Assembly: GCA_031963445.1 (NCBI GenBank)
Contig: JASSUH010000001.1
Coordinates: 2,356,001 to 2,420,000 of the forward strand
Origin: JASSUD01 sp031963445
Lineage (GTDB): Bacteria; Pseudomonadota; Gammaproteobacteria; Burkholderiales; Burkholderiaceae
Direction of reading: 5' to 3'
Length of the DNA stretch: 64,000 nucleotides
In this document: piece by piece, positions 50,232 through 59,514 of the stretch
How positions within the stretch are numbered: position 1 is the stretch's first letter
Layout of the letters: each line of letters begins with the position of its first letter
The notes under the pieces: generated by a model
Database searches by the model: none
What the model was told of the DNA's origin: nothing
Seen by the model: only the letters and a program-made list of their open reading frames with translations
Position numbers and translations under genes: made by a program

Positions 50232-51125
50232 TTAACTTAAGGTCTTGCCCGTCAGACGCGTTAACGCTTCGCCATATTTTGCTGCCGTTTTTTCGACAAT
50301 CTCAGCGGGCAGATTAGGTGCGGGTGGCGTTTTTTGCCAATGCTGCGTCTCTAGCCAGTCGCGTACAAATTGCTTATCGAACGAAGGTGGATTGACGCCT
50401 ATTTGATATTCATCAGCTGGCCAAAAGCGTGAGGAATCAGCGGTTAACACTTCATCCATCAAGTGGAGGGTTTGCTTATCATCTAAACCAAACTCAAATT
50501 TAGTATCAGCAATCAAAATACCTCGCTGCGCTGCATAATCGGCTGCTTCTTGATAAAGCTGCAAGCTTACCGTACGAATTTGCTCAGCTAGCTCTTCGCC
50601 AATACGCGCTTGCATTTCAGCAAAAGTAATATTTTCATCGTGCGCGCCATGCTGCGCTTTTGCTGCTGGCGTAAAAATTGGCTGAGGAAGTTTCTGCGCA
50701 TTTTGTAAACCAGCAGGTAGCTTGATGCCGCATACCATGCCAGTTGCCTGGTATTCCTGCCAAGCGCTGCCAGCTAAATAGCCGCGCACGACCGCTTCCA
50801 CCAAAATTGGCTGGAGTCGCTTAGCCACCACAGCACGTCCTTGTACCTGAGCTATTTCATCCTCAGTTACGACACTTTCTGGTGCAATGCCAGTCAAATG
50901 ATTGGGGACGACCGCAGCCAGTCTGGCGAACCAAAAATCACTCATTTGGTTCAATACACAACCTTTACCGGGAATAGGCTCGTTTAATACCACATCAAAC
51001 GCAGATAGCCGGTCAGTGGTAATAATCAATAACTTATCCTCACCCACCGCATAACTATCTCGTACCTTGCCATGGCCAACTAAAGGCAGCGAATGCAATT
51101 TTGATTGATGGAGCGTAGATGACAT
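50232..51125 (-). CDS. purC: SAICAR synthetase
   Basis: Joins CAIR and aspartate. The 297-residue protein has GHGKVRDSYAVGEDKLLIIT, TDRLSAFDVVL, and IADTKFEFG. Together with purE and purK it gives three consecutive steps of purine synthesis. About 100 bases separate it from fba. Confidence 0.96.
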   Translation of the reverse strand: MSSTLHQSKLHSLPLVGHGKVRDSYAVGEDKLLIITTDRLSAFDVVLNEPIPGKGCVLNQMSDFWFARLAAVVPNHLTGIAPESVVTEDEIAQVQGRAVVAKRLQPILVEAVVRGYLAGSAWQEYQATGMVCGIKLPAGLQNAQKLPQPIFTPAAKAQHGAHDENITFAEMQARIGEELAEQIRTVSLQLYQEAADYAAQRGILIADTKFEFGLDDKQTLHLMDEVLTADSSRFWPADEYQIGVNPPSFDKQFVRDWLETQHWQKTPPAPNLPAEIVEKTAAKYGEALTRLTGKTLS

Positions 51126-51222
51126 AAAAATTTTATGGTGATTTTAACTAAGCCGTATTTAACTATACGGTACTTGGGTTTAGCGATCTGTTAGTAAGAA
51201 ACTATTCATAGTCTCTCAACGT

Positions 51223-52287
51223 TTATTTGATGAGCTGTGTTAGCTCGCCTCGCTGATAACGTTCAACCATTTTTTCCAGCGACACAGGCTTGATTTTGCT
51301 TGCTTGGCCTTCGCAACCAAAAGCCAAGTAACGCGCCCGGCACACTGCCTGCGCTGCAGCGCGCGCTGGTTTTAAAAAGTCACGTGGGTCAAATTTTTCT
51401 GGGTTTTCTGCCAAGAAGCGCCGAACTGCACCCGTCATCGCTAGCCGCAAATCAGTATCAATATTGACTTTGCGCACACCATGCCGAATCCCTTCTTGAA
51501 TCTCTTCTACCGGCACGCCATAAGTTTGCTTCAAATCTCCACCAAATTCTCTAATCTCTGCCAGCAATTCTTGCGGCACTGAAGAAGAACCATGCATAAC
51601 CAAATGGGTATTGGGTAGGCGCTGGTGGATTTGCTTAATACGATCAATGGCCAAAATATCGCCTGTCGGCTTTTTGGTAAATTTGTACGCACCATGCGAT
51701 GTGCCAATCGCAATGGCTAATGCATCGCATTGCGTTAGCTTAACAAATTCAGCTGCTTCTTCTGGATCGGTGAGTAATTGCTCGCGGCTCATTGCTCCTT
51801 CCGCACCGTGACCATCTTCTTTATCGCCTTGCATCGTTTCCAACGAGCCTAGGCAACCTAATTCACCCTCAACTGTCACACCAAGCTTATGGGCAAATTC
51901 CACGACTTTTTTGGTTACCTCTACGTTGTATTCATAGCTGGCAATCGTTTTGCCGTCTTCGTGCAATGAACCATCCATCATTACGCTGGTAAAGCCACTG
52001 TCAATGGCCGCTGAGCAAACAGCTGGCGATTGCCCATGGTCTTGATGCATCACGACAGGAATGTGCGGATAGGCTTCGACTGCAGCCGCAATCAGATGAC
52101 GCAGAAACGCTTCGCCAGCATATTTACGTGCTCCTGCTGAAGCCTGCATGATTACCGGCGCATTAACCTCATCCGCTGCAGCCATAATCGCCTGCACTTG
52201 CTCTAAATTATTGACATTAAATGCTGGCAGTCCATAGCAGTTCTCAGCGGCATGATCTAACAGCTGACGCATCGAGACGAGAGGCAT
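51223..52287 (-). CDS. fba: Fructose-bisphosphate aldolase, class II
   Basis: Zinc-dependent aldolase of glycolysis and gluconeogenesis. The 354-residue protein has zinc ligands in PVVMHQDHGQSP, EGELGCLGSLE, TSHGAYKF and MHGSSSVPQELL. Length and sequence fit the CbbA-like subtype. Same strand as pyk and pgk upstream. Confidence 0.96.
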   Translation of the reverse strand: MPLVSMRQLLDHAAENCYGLPAFNVNNLEQVQAIMAAADEVNAPVIMQASAGARKYAGEAFLRHLIAAAVEAYPHIPVVMHQDHGQSPAVCSAAIDSGFTSVMMDGSLHEDGKTIASYEYNVEVTKKVVEFAHKLGVTVEGELGCLGSLETMQGDKEDGHGAEGAMSREQLLTDPEEAAEFVKLTQCDALAIAIGTSHGAYKFTKKPTGDILAIDRIKQIHQRLPNTHLVMHGSSSVPQELLAEIREFGGDLKQTYGVPVEEIQEGIRHGVRKVNIDTDLRLAMTGAVRRFLAENPEKFDPRDFLKPARAAAQAVCRARYLAFGCEGQASKIKPVSLEKMVERYQRGELTQLIK

Positions 52288-52345
52288 AAGATCTCCTTAA
52301 TCTTAAAAAATCCGTTTATAGCACTGCTTTTACGCAGCGGCTCAA

Positions 52346-52412
52346 AAATTTATTCAAAATTGATGAGGTCCATTGTCTATTTCGAATGGACCTCATCAAT
52401 TTTGAATAAATT
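52346..52412 (-). terminator. Hairpin after pyk
   Basis: AAAATTTATTCAAAATTGAT followed by GAGGTCCATT (from about 52347) faces its reverse complement AATGGACCTC then ATCAATTTTGAATAAATTT. This gives a near-perfect stem of about 29 bp with a short loop, between pyk and fba. No T-run was located; a role in ending or protecting the pgk-pyk transcript is inference. Confidence 0.55.
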
Positions 52413-53845
52413 TAATCAATTTTCATAATCTTCATCATATTTGTTCCACCCGGCTGTCCCATCGATTGGCCCGCGGTAATAACAACAATATCGCCCGACC
52501 TAGCTAAATTCTTCGAGACTAGCATTTGCAATGTAGCCTGCAATGCTGCATCAATATCATCATGCAGCACTAGATGCAGTGGCACCACATTACGATACAG
52601 CGTCATCGCCCTTTGGCTTGCCAAGCGCGGAGTGAATGCATAAATCGGCACGCCAATCCAATGGCGGCTCATCGAAAGCGCAGTCGCGCCAGAATCAGTT
52701 AATGCAATAATCGCTTTAGCACCTAGGTGATAAGCAGTAAACAACGCACCCATTGCAATCGTTTGATCGATACGCGTGAAGATACGGTTAAGACAATCAT
52801 TGTCAAATTGAATATAGGCCGACTTTTCCGCCTCATGACAAATCGCTGCCATCGTTTCAATAGTCTGCACTGGATATTTGCCAGTCGCCGTTTCTGCCGA
52901 CAGCATCACCGCATCAGTGCCATCTAACACGGCATTTGCGACATCTGAGACCTCAGCTCGCGTGGGCACTGGAGCATGAATCATCGACTCCATCATTTGC
53001 GTTGCCGTGATCACCAGCTTATTAGCCTCACGTGCAGCACGAATCATTTGCTTTTGTAGCGCTGGCACTGCCGCGTTACCCACTTCCACCGCAAGATCAC
53101 CACGCGCGACCATAATGCCGTCTGAGGCTTCTAAGATTTCAGCCAGCGCAGGGATAGCTTCAGCGCATTCGATCTTAGCAATCATTTTGGGCAGTGCATT
53201 TAAAGAAGCACCTGCTGCTTGCACCAGCTGACGCGCTAATTGCATATCCTGCGCACTTTTGACAAACGAGACAGCAATATAATCTGCGCCAAGCGCTAAC
53301 GCCGTCCTAATATCTGCTTTATCTTTGTCCGTCAGCGTTGGCGCAGAAAGGCCTCCGCCCTGTCGATTAATTCCTTGGTTATTAGATAATTCGCCGCCAA
53401 TTTTAACCACGGTGTGAATTTCATCTCCCACGACATGTTTAACTACCAAAACAATGCGCCCATCGTTTAACAGCAACACATCATTTGGTCTCAAGTCACG
53501 TGGCAATTCTTTATAGTCCAACCCTACTCGAGTCGCATCGCCCAAATCGCTATGCGCATCCAAGATAAAAGCATGCCCAACAGTTAACTTGACTGTGCCG
53601 CTGGCAAATTTACCAAGCCGAATTTTAGGCCCTTGCAAATCTACCATTAATGCAATTTCACGATTTGCCGCTAATGCTGCAGCACGTACGCGCTGGGCTA
53701 CCGCTTGGTGCTCAGTCGCCGCACCATGCGAAAAATTGAGACGCGCGACATCTAGGCCAACACTAATCATGCGCTCAAGCGTTGCGCTTTCGCATGAAGC
53801 TGGGCCTAACGTAGCAACAATTTTGGTAGCCCGCTGCATAGTCAA
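52412..53845 (-). CDS. pyk: Pyruvate kinase
   Basis: Converts phosphoenolpyruvate to pyruvate with ATP formation. The 477-residue protein begins MTMQRATKIVATLGPAS and has VARLNFSHG, MVDLQGPKIRLGKF, the catalytic IAKIECAEAI, GIMVARGDLAVEVG and ATQMMESMI. The C-terminal domain is complete. The stop of pgk lies two bases upstream of its start. A pair of complementary 21-base segments (about 52353-52412) lies after the stop. Confidence 0.97.
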   Translation of the reverse strand: MTMQRATKIVATLGPASCESATLERMISVGLDVARLNFSHGAATEHQAVAQRVRAAALAANREIALMVDLQGPKIRLGKFASGTVKLTVGHAFILDAHSDLGDATRVGLDYKELPRDLRPNDVLLLNDGRIVLVVKHVVGDEIHTVVKIGGELSNNQGINRQGGGLSAPTLTDKDKADIRTALALGADYIAVSFVKSAQDMQLARQLVQAAGASLNALPKMIAKIECAEAIPALAEILEASDGIMVARGDLAVEVGNAAVPALQKQMIRAAREANKLVITATQMMESMIHAPVPTRAEVSDVANAVLDGTDAVMLSAETATGKYPVQTIETMAAICHEAEKSAYIQFDNDCLNRIFTRIDQTIAMGALFTAYHLGAKAIIALTDSGATALSMSRHWIGVPIYAFTPRLASQRAMTLYRNVVPLHLVLHDDIDAALQATLQMLVSKNLARSGDIVVITAGQSMGQPGGTNMMKIMKID

Positions 53846-53847
53846 AA

Positions 53848-55098
53848 TTAGGATTCTGACGTAAGAGGCGCCGCCTCCTTGTCTAATACGGCATGGGTTA
53901 GCTGAGTGCTGCGCATTTCTAATGCTTCGACAGCGGGCAGTGTGTGCCCTTCAAGCATGCTCAAGAAAGCACCGCCACCTGTGGAGATATAGCTAATCTC
54001 AGAAGTTACTTGGTATTTGGCAATAGCTGCCAACGTGTCGCCGCCCCCGGCAATCGAAAAAGCAGGCGAATGAGCAATCGCTTGCGCTAGGCTTTTTGTG
54101 CCGCCACTAAACGGTTCTAATTCAAACACACCAAGCGGTCCATTCCAAACGATGGTGCCAGCCTGCTCAAGCTTCGCTGCAAGCGCTGCGGCCGTGGCTG
54201 GGCCAATATCTAAAATCAAATCATCGTCTGCCACTTCGTTTGCTTGTTTAGTTTGTGCGTTAGCTTCAGCGCTGCATTCCTTTGCAGTGACGACATCGAT
54301 AGGCAAGGGAATTGATGCGCCGCGCTCATGCATTAAGGTCAAGATAGTTTTGGCTTCCTCGACTAACCCAGGCTCAGCAAGTGAGCGGCCAATAGGTAAG
54401 CCAGCCGCAAGCATAAAAGTATTAGCGATACCACCACCAACAATTAGCTGGTCTACTTTAGACGCAAGTGATTTTAAGATGGTCAGCTTAGTGGATACTT
54501 TTGAGCCTGCCACAATCGCCACCAAAGGACGTTTAGGCATCTCAAGCGCACGTGCTAGTGCCTCCAACTCCTGCATAAGCAATGGCCCAGCGCAAGCGAT
54601 GGGCGCATATTGTGCGACGCCATAGGTCGACGCATGCTTACGATGCGCTGCGCCAAACGCGTCATTCACATACACATCGCAGAGTGCGGCCATTTTTCGC
54701 GCTAATGCCTCTGAGTTTTGCTTCTCGCCATGATTGGCGCGGCAGTTTTCCAGCACCACCAAATCGCCCGCTGCCACCTGAACGCCATTCTCAATCCAGT
54801 TTTGTACCACTGGCACTGACCGGCCTAGTAGCTCGCCAAGTCGTTTAGCAATCGGTGCCAATTGCTCTTTAGGGCCGAGCTCCCCTTCTTTGGGCCGCCC
54901 CAAATGAGAAGTCACCATCACCGCCGCGCCAGCCTCTAATGCTGCGCGCAGCGCTGGCAGTGAAGCACGAATGCGCGTGTCTTCGGTGATTTCACCCTGC
55001 TCATTCAACGGAACATTTAAATCAGCGCGAATTAACACACGTTTACCAGCTAATGCATGACTAGCTAGCAGATCAGAAAAGCGCAATACCTTAGTCAT
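53848..55098 (-). CDS. pgk: Phosphoglycerate kinase
   Basis: Makes ATP from 1,3-bisphosphoglycerate. The 416-residue protein has RVLIRADLNVPLNEQG, TSHLGRPKEG, VGGGIANTFMLAAG and YISTGGGAFLSMLEG. It is about 20 residues longer than usual, with an extra C-terminal tail ending KEAAPLTSES. First gene of the pgk-pyk-fba block. Confidence 0.97.
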   Translation of the reverse strand: MTKVLRFSDLLASHALAGKRVLIRADLNVPLNEQGEITEDTRIRASLPALRAALEAGAAVMVTSHLGRPKEGELGPKEQLAPIAKRLGELLGRSVPVVQNWIENGVQVAAGDLVVLENCRANHGEKQNSEALARKMAALCDVYVNDAFGAAHRKHASTYGVAQYAPIACAGPLLMQELEALARALEMPKRPLVAIVAGSKVSTKLTILKSLASKVDQLIVGGGIANTFMLAAGLPIGRSLAEPGLVEEAKTILTLMHERGASIPLPIDVVTAKECSAEANAQTKQANEVADDDLILDIGPATAAALAAKLEQAGTIVWNGPLGVFELEPFSGGTKSLAQAIAHSPAFSIAGGGDTLAAIAKYQVTSEISYISTGGGAFLSMLEGHTLPAVEALEMRSTQLTHAVLDKEAAPLTSES

Positions 55099-55435
55099 CG
55101 ATAGATCAATCTAGTAGGAAAGAAACGAAAGCGCACTAACACGCAGAATTTGCCCATGCATAAATGCGCAAAGGGCGTAGTTTACCTGACTCGCGCCCTC
55201 TCCCTCATATTCCCTAGATACGTACTCAGAAATAAAAATCGCCTTTATCAAAGAAAGAACGCGCTCCCCTAGGCCAGCGAATTAGGCAAGTAGATTTAAT
55301 TTAGTCTTTTTCTCAAGGAGCTTTTAGGAATTTCATCCTTATTATTTACTTATCACCCTAATAAAATAGAAAGTTTTAAATTGACTAATATTTAAAATTA
55401 GAAAAATAACTTCAATATTTAGGGGGTCAGGCTTT
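55099..55435. other. Divergent spacer between pgk and the orphan gene
   Basis: 337 bases, increasingly AT-rich to the right. It must hold the pgk promoter (leftward) and one for the orphan gene. TTGACT at 55381 is a possible -35 but no good -10 follows at the right distance. Confidence 0.45.
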
Positions 55436-55975
55436 ATGGGAATTTACAGCAGCAAGAGCATCCGCACTACAGATAATACGATCAATCCTCCATCAAATAT
55501 TAAATACGACCTACCTAAACAAAAAATTGATGAGGATCATCACACCGCTGCTCATTATTTTATAAAGCATATTACAGATCCAAATATTTCTTATCAAATA
55601 AGAACCATATTATTTAATGAGGTTCTTATGAAAAACCCGACGCTTAGAGAAGCACTAAACCTGATAAATAAAACGCGCCAAATTTCCAGTAATGCTGAGA
55701 CCGACCAGAAAAAAGCACAACATTTAGCCGATAATCAAAGAAAGCACAAAACAAAGATGGAAGAGTTAAAGGCAAAACAAGAGCAGCTATTAGCAAGACT
55801 ACGAACCAATGTAGAACAAGCATCCGACATACAGACGGCCACACAACAACAGATAACCAAGTTCAAAGCAGCTAGGTTACAGATAACCAAACAATCTCAG
55901 CCAGTTAAGGCTCCCGCCACTCCATATCCCTCTCCTGCTACGACAGATGATGAGGCAACGACAGAATCCGCTTAA
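55436..55975 (+). CDS. Orphan hypothetical protein with a coiled coil
   Basis: I do not recognise this 179-residue protein. It has no signal peptide or membrane segment. Residues about 1-75 are polar and mixed; 80-150 are rich in Lys, Gln, Glu and Ala with heptad-like spacing (MEELKAKQEQLLARLRTNVE), so a coiled coil is likely. The C-terminus is Pro/Thr/Ser-rich and acidic (about 158-179). A purine-rich AGGGGG precedes ATG 55436. It is AT-rich and sits between conserved metabolic genes, so it is probably a lineage-specific insertion. Confidence 0.7.
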   Translation: MGIYSSKSIRTTDNTINPPSNIKYDLPKQKIDEDHHTAAHYFIKHITDPNISYQIRTILFNEVLMKNPTLREALNLINKTRQISSNAETDQKKAQHLADNQRKHKTKMEELKAKQEQLLARLRTNVEQASDIQTATQQQITKFKAARLQITKQSQPVKAPATPYPSPATTDDEATTESA

Positions 55976-56392
55976 ATGCTAGCCAAACGATACTTGGCAC
56001 CCTATAAGCAGTAGTAATATCTTGGTTTCCTTATTGGGAAATTAATATCTCTGCCCCCTCTTTCTCCCAAATTATTGGCTTACTCGATGAAATCATTAAG
56101 GAAGCGCTGAATAAATTGAGAGCAAGGCATGCCTTTGCTGCCAGTACACTAGTTACCTAAGTAAAAAAGAGGCCACCGTTGTTTATCCTGCCGCTCTCGG
56201 CTTATTGCCTACGTTATTCAGCGCTTCCTTAAATAAAAACGATTTATAGCTTCGACTTTCCCCAACTTATCTATAATAGCGGGCTTAATTTCGCATCGAC
56301 GTGCATATTTGTTTAGGAACTTCCGCATAACTCGTATCGCAACGCCATGCAGAGGTTTGTTATTTAGTGTAAGTGTTTATAAGGAGAGAAAA
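55976..56392. other. Spacer upstream of ilvE
   Basis: 417 bases containing the family B element at 56098-56230. No gene was recognised. The ilvE ribosome-binding site AAGGAGAG lies at about 56381. Confidence 0.6.
56098..56230. repeat. Inverted-repeat element, family B (133 bp)
   Basis: AAGGAAGCGCTGAATAA (56098-56114) and its exact reverse complement (56214-56230) form 17-bp ends. The inside contains GCAAGGCATGCCTTTGCTG then CCAGTAC, a family D motif also seen near 63,150 and 61,513. There is no coding capacity; a miniature transposable element is a reasonable guess. Confidence 0.75.
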
Positions 56393-57313
56393 ATGTCAAT
56401 GGCTGAGCGCGATGGCAAAATTTGGATGGATGGTCAGCTAATTGATTGGCGCGACGCAAATATCCATGTACTCACCCATTCGTTGCACTATGGCATGGCA
56501 GTTTTTGAGGGAGTGCGGGCTTATCGAACCGATACAGGCACAGCTATTTTCCGCCTGCGTGAGCATACACAGCGGCTCTTTAACTCGGCAAAGATTTTGC
56601 AAATGCAATTGCCATTTGACCAAGACACCATCGCACAGGCGCAATGTGAGGTGTTACGCGTTAATCAGCTCGAAACAGCATATCTGCGCCCCATTGCCTG
56701 GGTGGGCCCAGAAAAGCTCGGCCTTTCCGCCAGAGGCAATAAAATTCATATAGCTATTGCAGCTTGGCCGTGGGGGACTTATCTAGGTGAAGAGGCTTTA
56801 ACTAAAGGGATACGTGTCAAAACCTCATCTTTCCAGCGCCACCATGTGAATGTTTCATTAGTGCGTGCCAAAGCAAGTGCTTGGTATGCCAATTCAATTC
56901 TTGCTAGTCAAGAAGTCACGGCAGATGGCTACGATGAAGCGTTGCTGCTCGACACTGAAGGATATGTCTCTGAAGGTGCTGGCGAGAATGTATTTATTGT
57001 GAAAGAAGGCAAGCTTTGTACGCCTGATCTTGCCAATTGCTTAGATGGCATTACCCGCAACACAATCATGACCTTAGCTCATGAGCGCGGCATTCCAGTC
57101 ATTGAAAAACGTATTACACGGGATGAAATGTATTGTGCGGATGAAGCCTTTTTCACGGGTACTGCGGCAGAAGTGACACCGATTCGTGAGCTTGATAATC
57201 GTGCAATTGGCAACGGCCAACGCGGCCCTATCACCGAAACGCTACAAACCGCATTTTTCGACATCGTGCACGGAAGAAATTCCAAATATGCAGACTGGCT
57301 CACTGATATTTAA
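56393..57313 (+). CDS. ilvE: Branched-chain amino acid aminotransferase
   Basis: PLP enzyme for the last step of leucine, isoleucine and valine synthesis. ATG 56393 (MSMAERDGKIWMDGQLIDW) has AAGGAGAG upstream and gives 306 residues, the family length. SLHYGMAVFEGVRAYRT, the lysine region VRAKASAWYANSI, and GYVSEGAGENVF are present. The frame is open upstream to 56309 but that start has no support. Confidence 0.96.
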   Translation: MSMAERDGKIWMDGQLIDWRDANIHVLTHSLHYGMAVFEGVRAYRTDTGTAIFRLREHTQRLFNSAKILQMQLPFDQDTIAQAQCEVLRVNQLETAYLRPIAWVGPEKLGLSARGNKIHIAIAAWPWGTYLGEEALTKGIRVKTSSFQRHHVNVSLVRAKASAWYANSILASQEVTADGYDEALLLDTEGYVSEGAGENVFIVKEGKLCTPDLANCLDGITRNTIMTLAHERGIPVIEKRITRDEMYCADEAFFTGTAAEVTPIRELDNRAIGNGQRGPITETLQTAFFDIVHGRNSKYADWLTDI

Positions 57314-57333
57314 CGCAGGCCTACTGATAAGCG

Positions 57334-57362
57334 CTAGAGCAACGAAGTTAACGTTGCTCTAG
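57334..57362. terminator. Hairpin between convergent ilvE and the adhesin gene
   Basis: CTAGAGCAACG (57334-57344) and CGTTGCTCTAG (57352-57362) pair exactly around AAGTTAA. It lies 21 bases past the ilvE stop. Neither strand has a T-run, so termination is plausible but unproven. Confidence 0.5.
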
Positions 57363-57416
57363 ATTGCGATTAATGCGCCCTCAATAATGATGAGGCATCG
57401 CCCCTGCCCACCTTAA

Positions 57417-58793
57417 TCAAAACTCATACCCTAGCTGCACCCGCACTCCAGTGCCAGCTGCGCCTGCTGATGAAGCCGCGCCATGAAAGAGAAATTGACC
57501 GTTGCGTGAGCGATGGGTAATACCGAAGCCTACAGCGCTCTGACCTCTAAAATTAGCCCCTCCGACAGCCACCACCGTATTTCCATTTTGCTGCGGTGTC
57601 TGGTTAGGCATCGCCATCGCAGCAGCTATACCTCCATAGGCATTGCGTGCAACTTGGTTGATATGTTGCCGAGCTTCTACAAACCGCTGATCAGTATATT
57701 GTTTTGATGCGGCCAGAGCGCCAAAAAGTTGTGCACCGTTTACTGCATCGGTGCTCGTGGGCGAGATAGCGCCCAACGCAACATTTGAGACAATAATCGG
57801 GCCATTAGCACTCGTACCTTTGACCTCTTTAGTTGTATCAGGCGCTACAGCATGCCCCTCATTCACTTGTTTGTGCTGATCAGTGGCCTGTACTGTCTGT
57901 GTTGCAGCATTTGCTTGCTGCTTATTCGTAGACGTTTTTTCTACCGCTTGTTTCGCCTCTCTCTGGTGCTCAATAACACTTGCCTCAGATGCATAAGACT
58001 CCTCTTCTGCAAGGCTCTCGGTTTCTGCATCAGAATAATTGCTTGCCGATATTGTTGGAGACTCAATCGATATAGTCGGAAATATAAATTCCATTCCCTC
58101 AGCAGGTATAGCTTGCTGGCTGACTTCTGGCGCTAATGAAACGGAATTTGGAGCAGGCACTGCGGGTATCGATAAACCGAGGCGAGCGTCTCTATCCTCA
58201 TTCTCAAGCGGTCTGATGACGTTAGGTTCTGCATGCGTATCTATGCCCGCTGCAGTTTGGTTAGATAGCAGCGACTGCCTTTGCTCTCGCACTTGGTGCA
58301 ATCTTTCTGCTAACGGTGCCATATCACCTAACTCAGTGGTCAATACCGCAGTCCGGGTACGTTCCTCTTCCTGAGTTAATTGATTGAATAATTGCTCTCT
58401 TTCCCTCATTACTTGCAATCTGCTAACGAGCGGTGCCATCTCATCTAAATTAGAGTTCAATAGCTGATCACCAATCCCTTCCATTTCTCGCTGCATACTA
58501 TTTAAATCGCTGGCCTCTGCTTGAGCAGAATACAAAGATTGCGCGGATGAGGGCCTGGCAGGAGATACATGTACCCAGCTGCGCCGCCGTCCAACGTTCT
58601 CTGTTTCTGAGATTTTTTCTTGATTGGTCTCCTCTGCTCGAGCTTCGGCGCTGGTAGCCATACCTAAACAAGCCATCGAGAAGAAAAGAAATAACCGGCT
58701 CAACGACAAAAGCACAGATTTAATAAATGACGTCTTTACGCTAACCTGTTTCTGCAACAAATTAGTTTGAAGGGGCAAGCCATGAGTCAACAT
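57417..58793 (-). CDS. Trimeric autotransporter adhesin, YadA type
   Basis: The 458-residue protein has a long N-terminal signal region (hydrophobic about 24-48). Two repeats follow with a 39-residue period (NLDEMAPLVSRLQVMRE at 115, ELGDMAPLAERLHQVRE at 154), then an acidic, low-complexity stretch (about 190-330). A YadA neck motif SNVALGAISPTSTDAVNG lies at about 336-353, with a stalk helix and a C-terminal YadA anchor (about 383-458) ending VRVQLGYEF with the terminal aromatic. GGAGG precedes the ATG. No classical head repeats are seen. A role in attachment to a host is inference. Confidence 0.88.
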   Translation of the reverse strand: MLTHGLPLQTNLLQKQVSVKTSFIKSVLLSLSRLFLFFSMACLGMATSAEARAEETNQEKISETENVGRRRSWVHVSPARPSSAQSLYSAQAEASDLNSMQREMEGIGDQLLNSNLDEMAPLVSRLQVMREREQLFNQLTQEEERTRTAVLTTELGDMAPLAERLHQVREQRQSLLSNQTAAGIDTHAEPNVIRPLENEDRDARLGLSIPAVPAPNSVSLAPEVSQQAIPAEGMEFIFPTISIESPTISASNYSDAETESLAEEESYASEASVIEHQREAKQAVEKTSTNKQQANAATQTVQATDQHKQVNEGHAVAPDTTKEVKGTSANGPIIVSNVALGAISPTSTDAVNGAQLFGALAASKQYTDQRFVEARQHINQVARNAYGGIAAAMAMPNQTPQQNGNTVVAVGGANFRGQSAVGFGITHRSRNGQFLFHGAASSAGAAGTGVRVQLGYEF

Positions 58794-59514
58794 ACAGCCT
58801 CCGAAGCAAAATAAAAGTTTGGTTATCCTATACTGATTTCCGAAGAGATAAATTTTTTATTGAAAGCAGAACATTATCATGTTTACATACCATTATTAAA
58901 TAATTAATTAATAGATATTTCTGATCTAGCATCTGCTACTCAGCTCTTTATTGAAAAAATATCATTAATGATGAGTAGGCATTTAAAATGAAATAACTTT
59001 GAAATAATTATTGATGTAACGTCAGTTCCAGATAAGCGCTTGATCACCAAGAAAGTGTTCTGACTCTGTGAGCTAGAAAATGAGTATAAATAATTCTTAC
59101 CTTATCCCGCTTAGCATAGATGTCCCTCCTCCTCAAAATTCCCCTAGAAGTATGAGCAGAATAGATAACGCTGAATAAAGTAAGAGCAACATCATACGTC
59201 TTCCCCGTATTAGACGGATTGCCAGTGCTGGGACTCCTACTTTACGATTGACTCTGAATTTTCTGGCATAACCTAAAATAGAAAAAAGAAATTTTTACAA
59301 TATCCCAAAAGGCTTACTTGCGGTTATGGCAACGCTTTGTTATGGTTTGCTTCTATTAAGAGGCGCCCACTAAAGCGGGAGCGGCGCCATACCTCCTGGC
59401 TGCACTACAACACTGTCTGCGTTGACATTCCTTGCTCCCGTTTTATTGAGCGTCTCCTAAGGCGTTCTGGCCAACTATTGAATACATGCTCAAAAATCAC
59501 CTAGAAATTTCACT
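58794..59514. other. Long AT-rich spacer beside the adhesin gene
   Basis: 721 bases with no gene recognised. The right part holds AACGCTGAATAAAG at about 59167 (a single family B arm) and the imperfect palindrome 59356-59460. Together with the adhesin gene it interrupts ilvE and the zinc-finger gene, which I recall as neighbours in relatives. Confidence 0.6.
59356..59460. repeat. Imperfect palindrome, possible family A relative
   Basis: TTAAGAGGCGCCCAC and the region ending CGTCTCCTAA pair imperfectly, and GCGGGAGC pairs with GCTCCCG. The inside carries ACTGTCTGCG, shared with family A copies at 25,371 and 29,767. Similarity is weaker than among those two. Confidence 0.4.
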
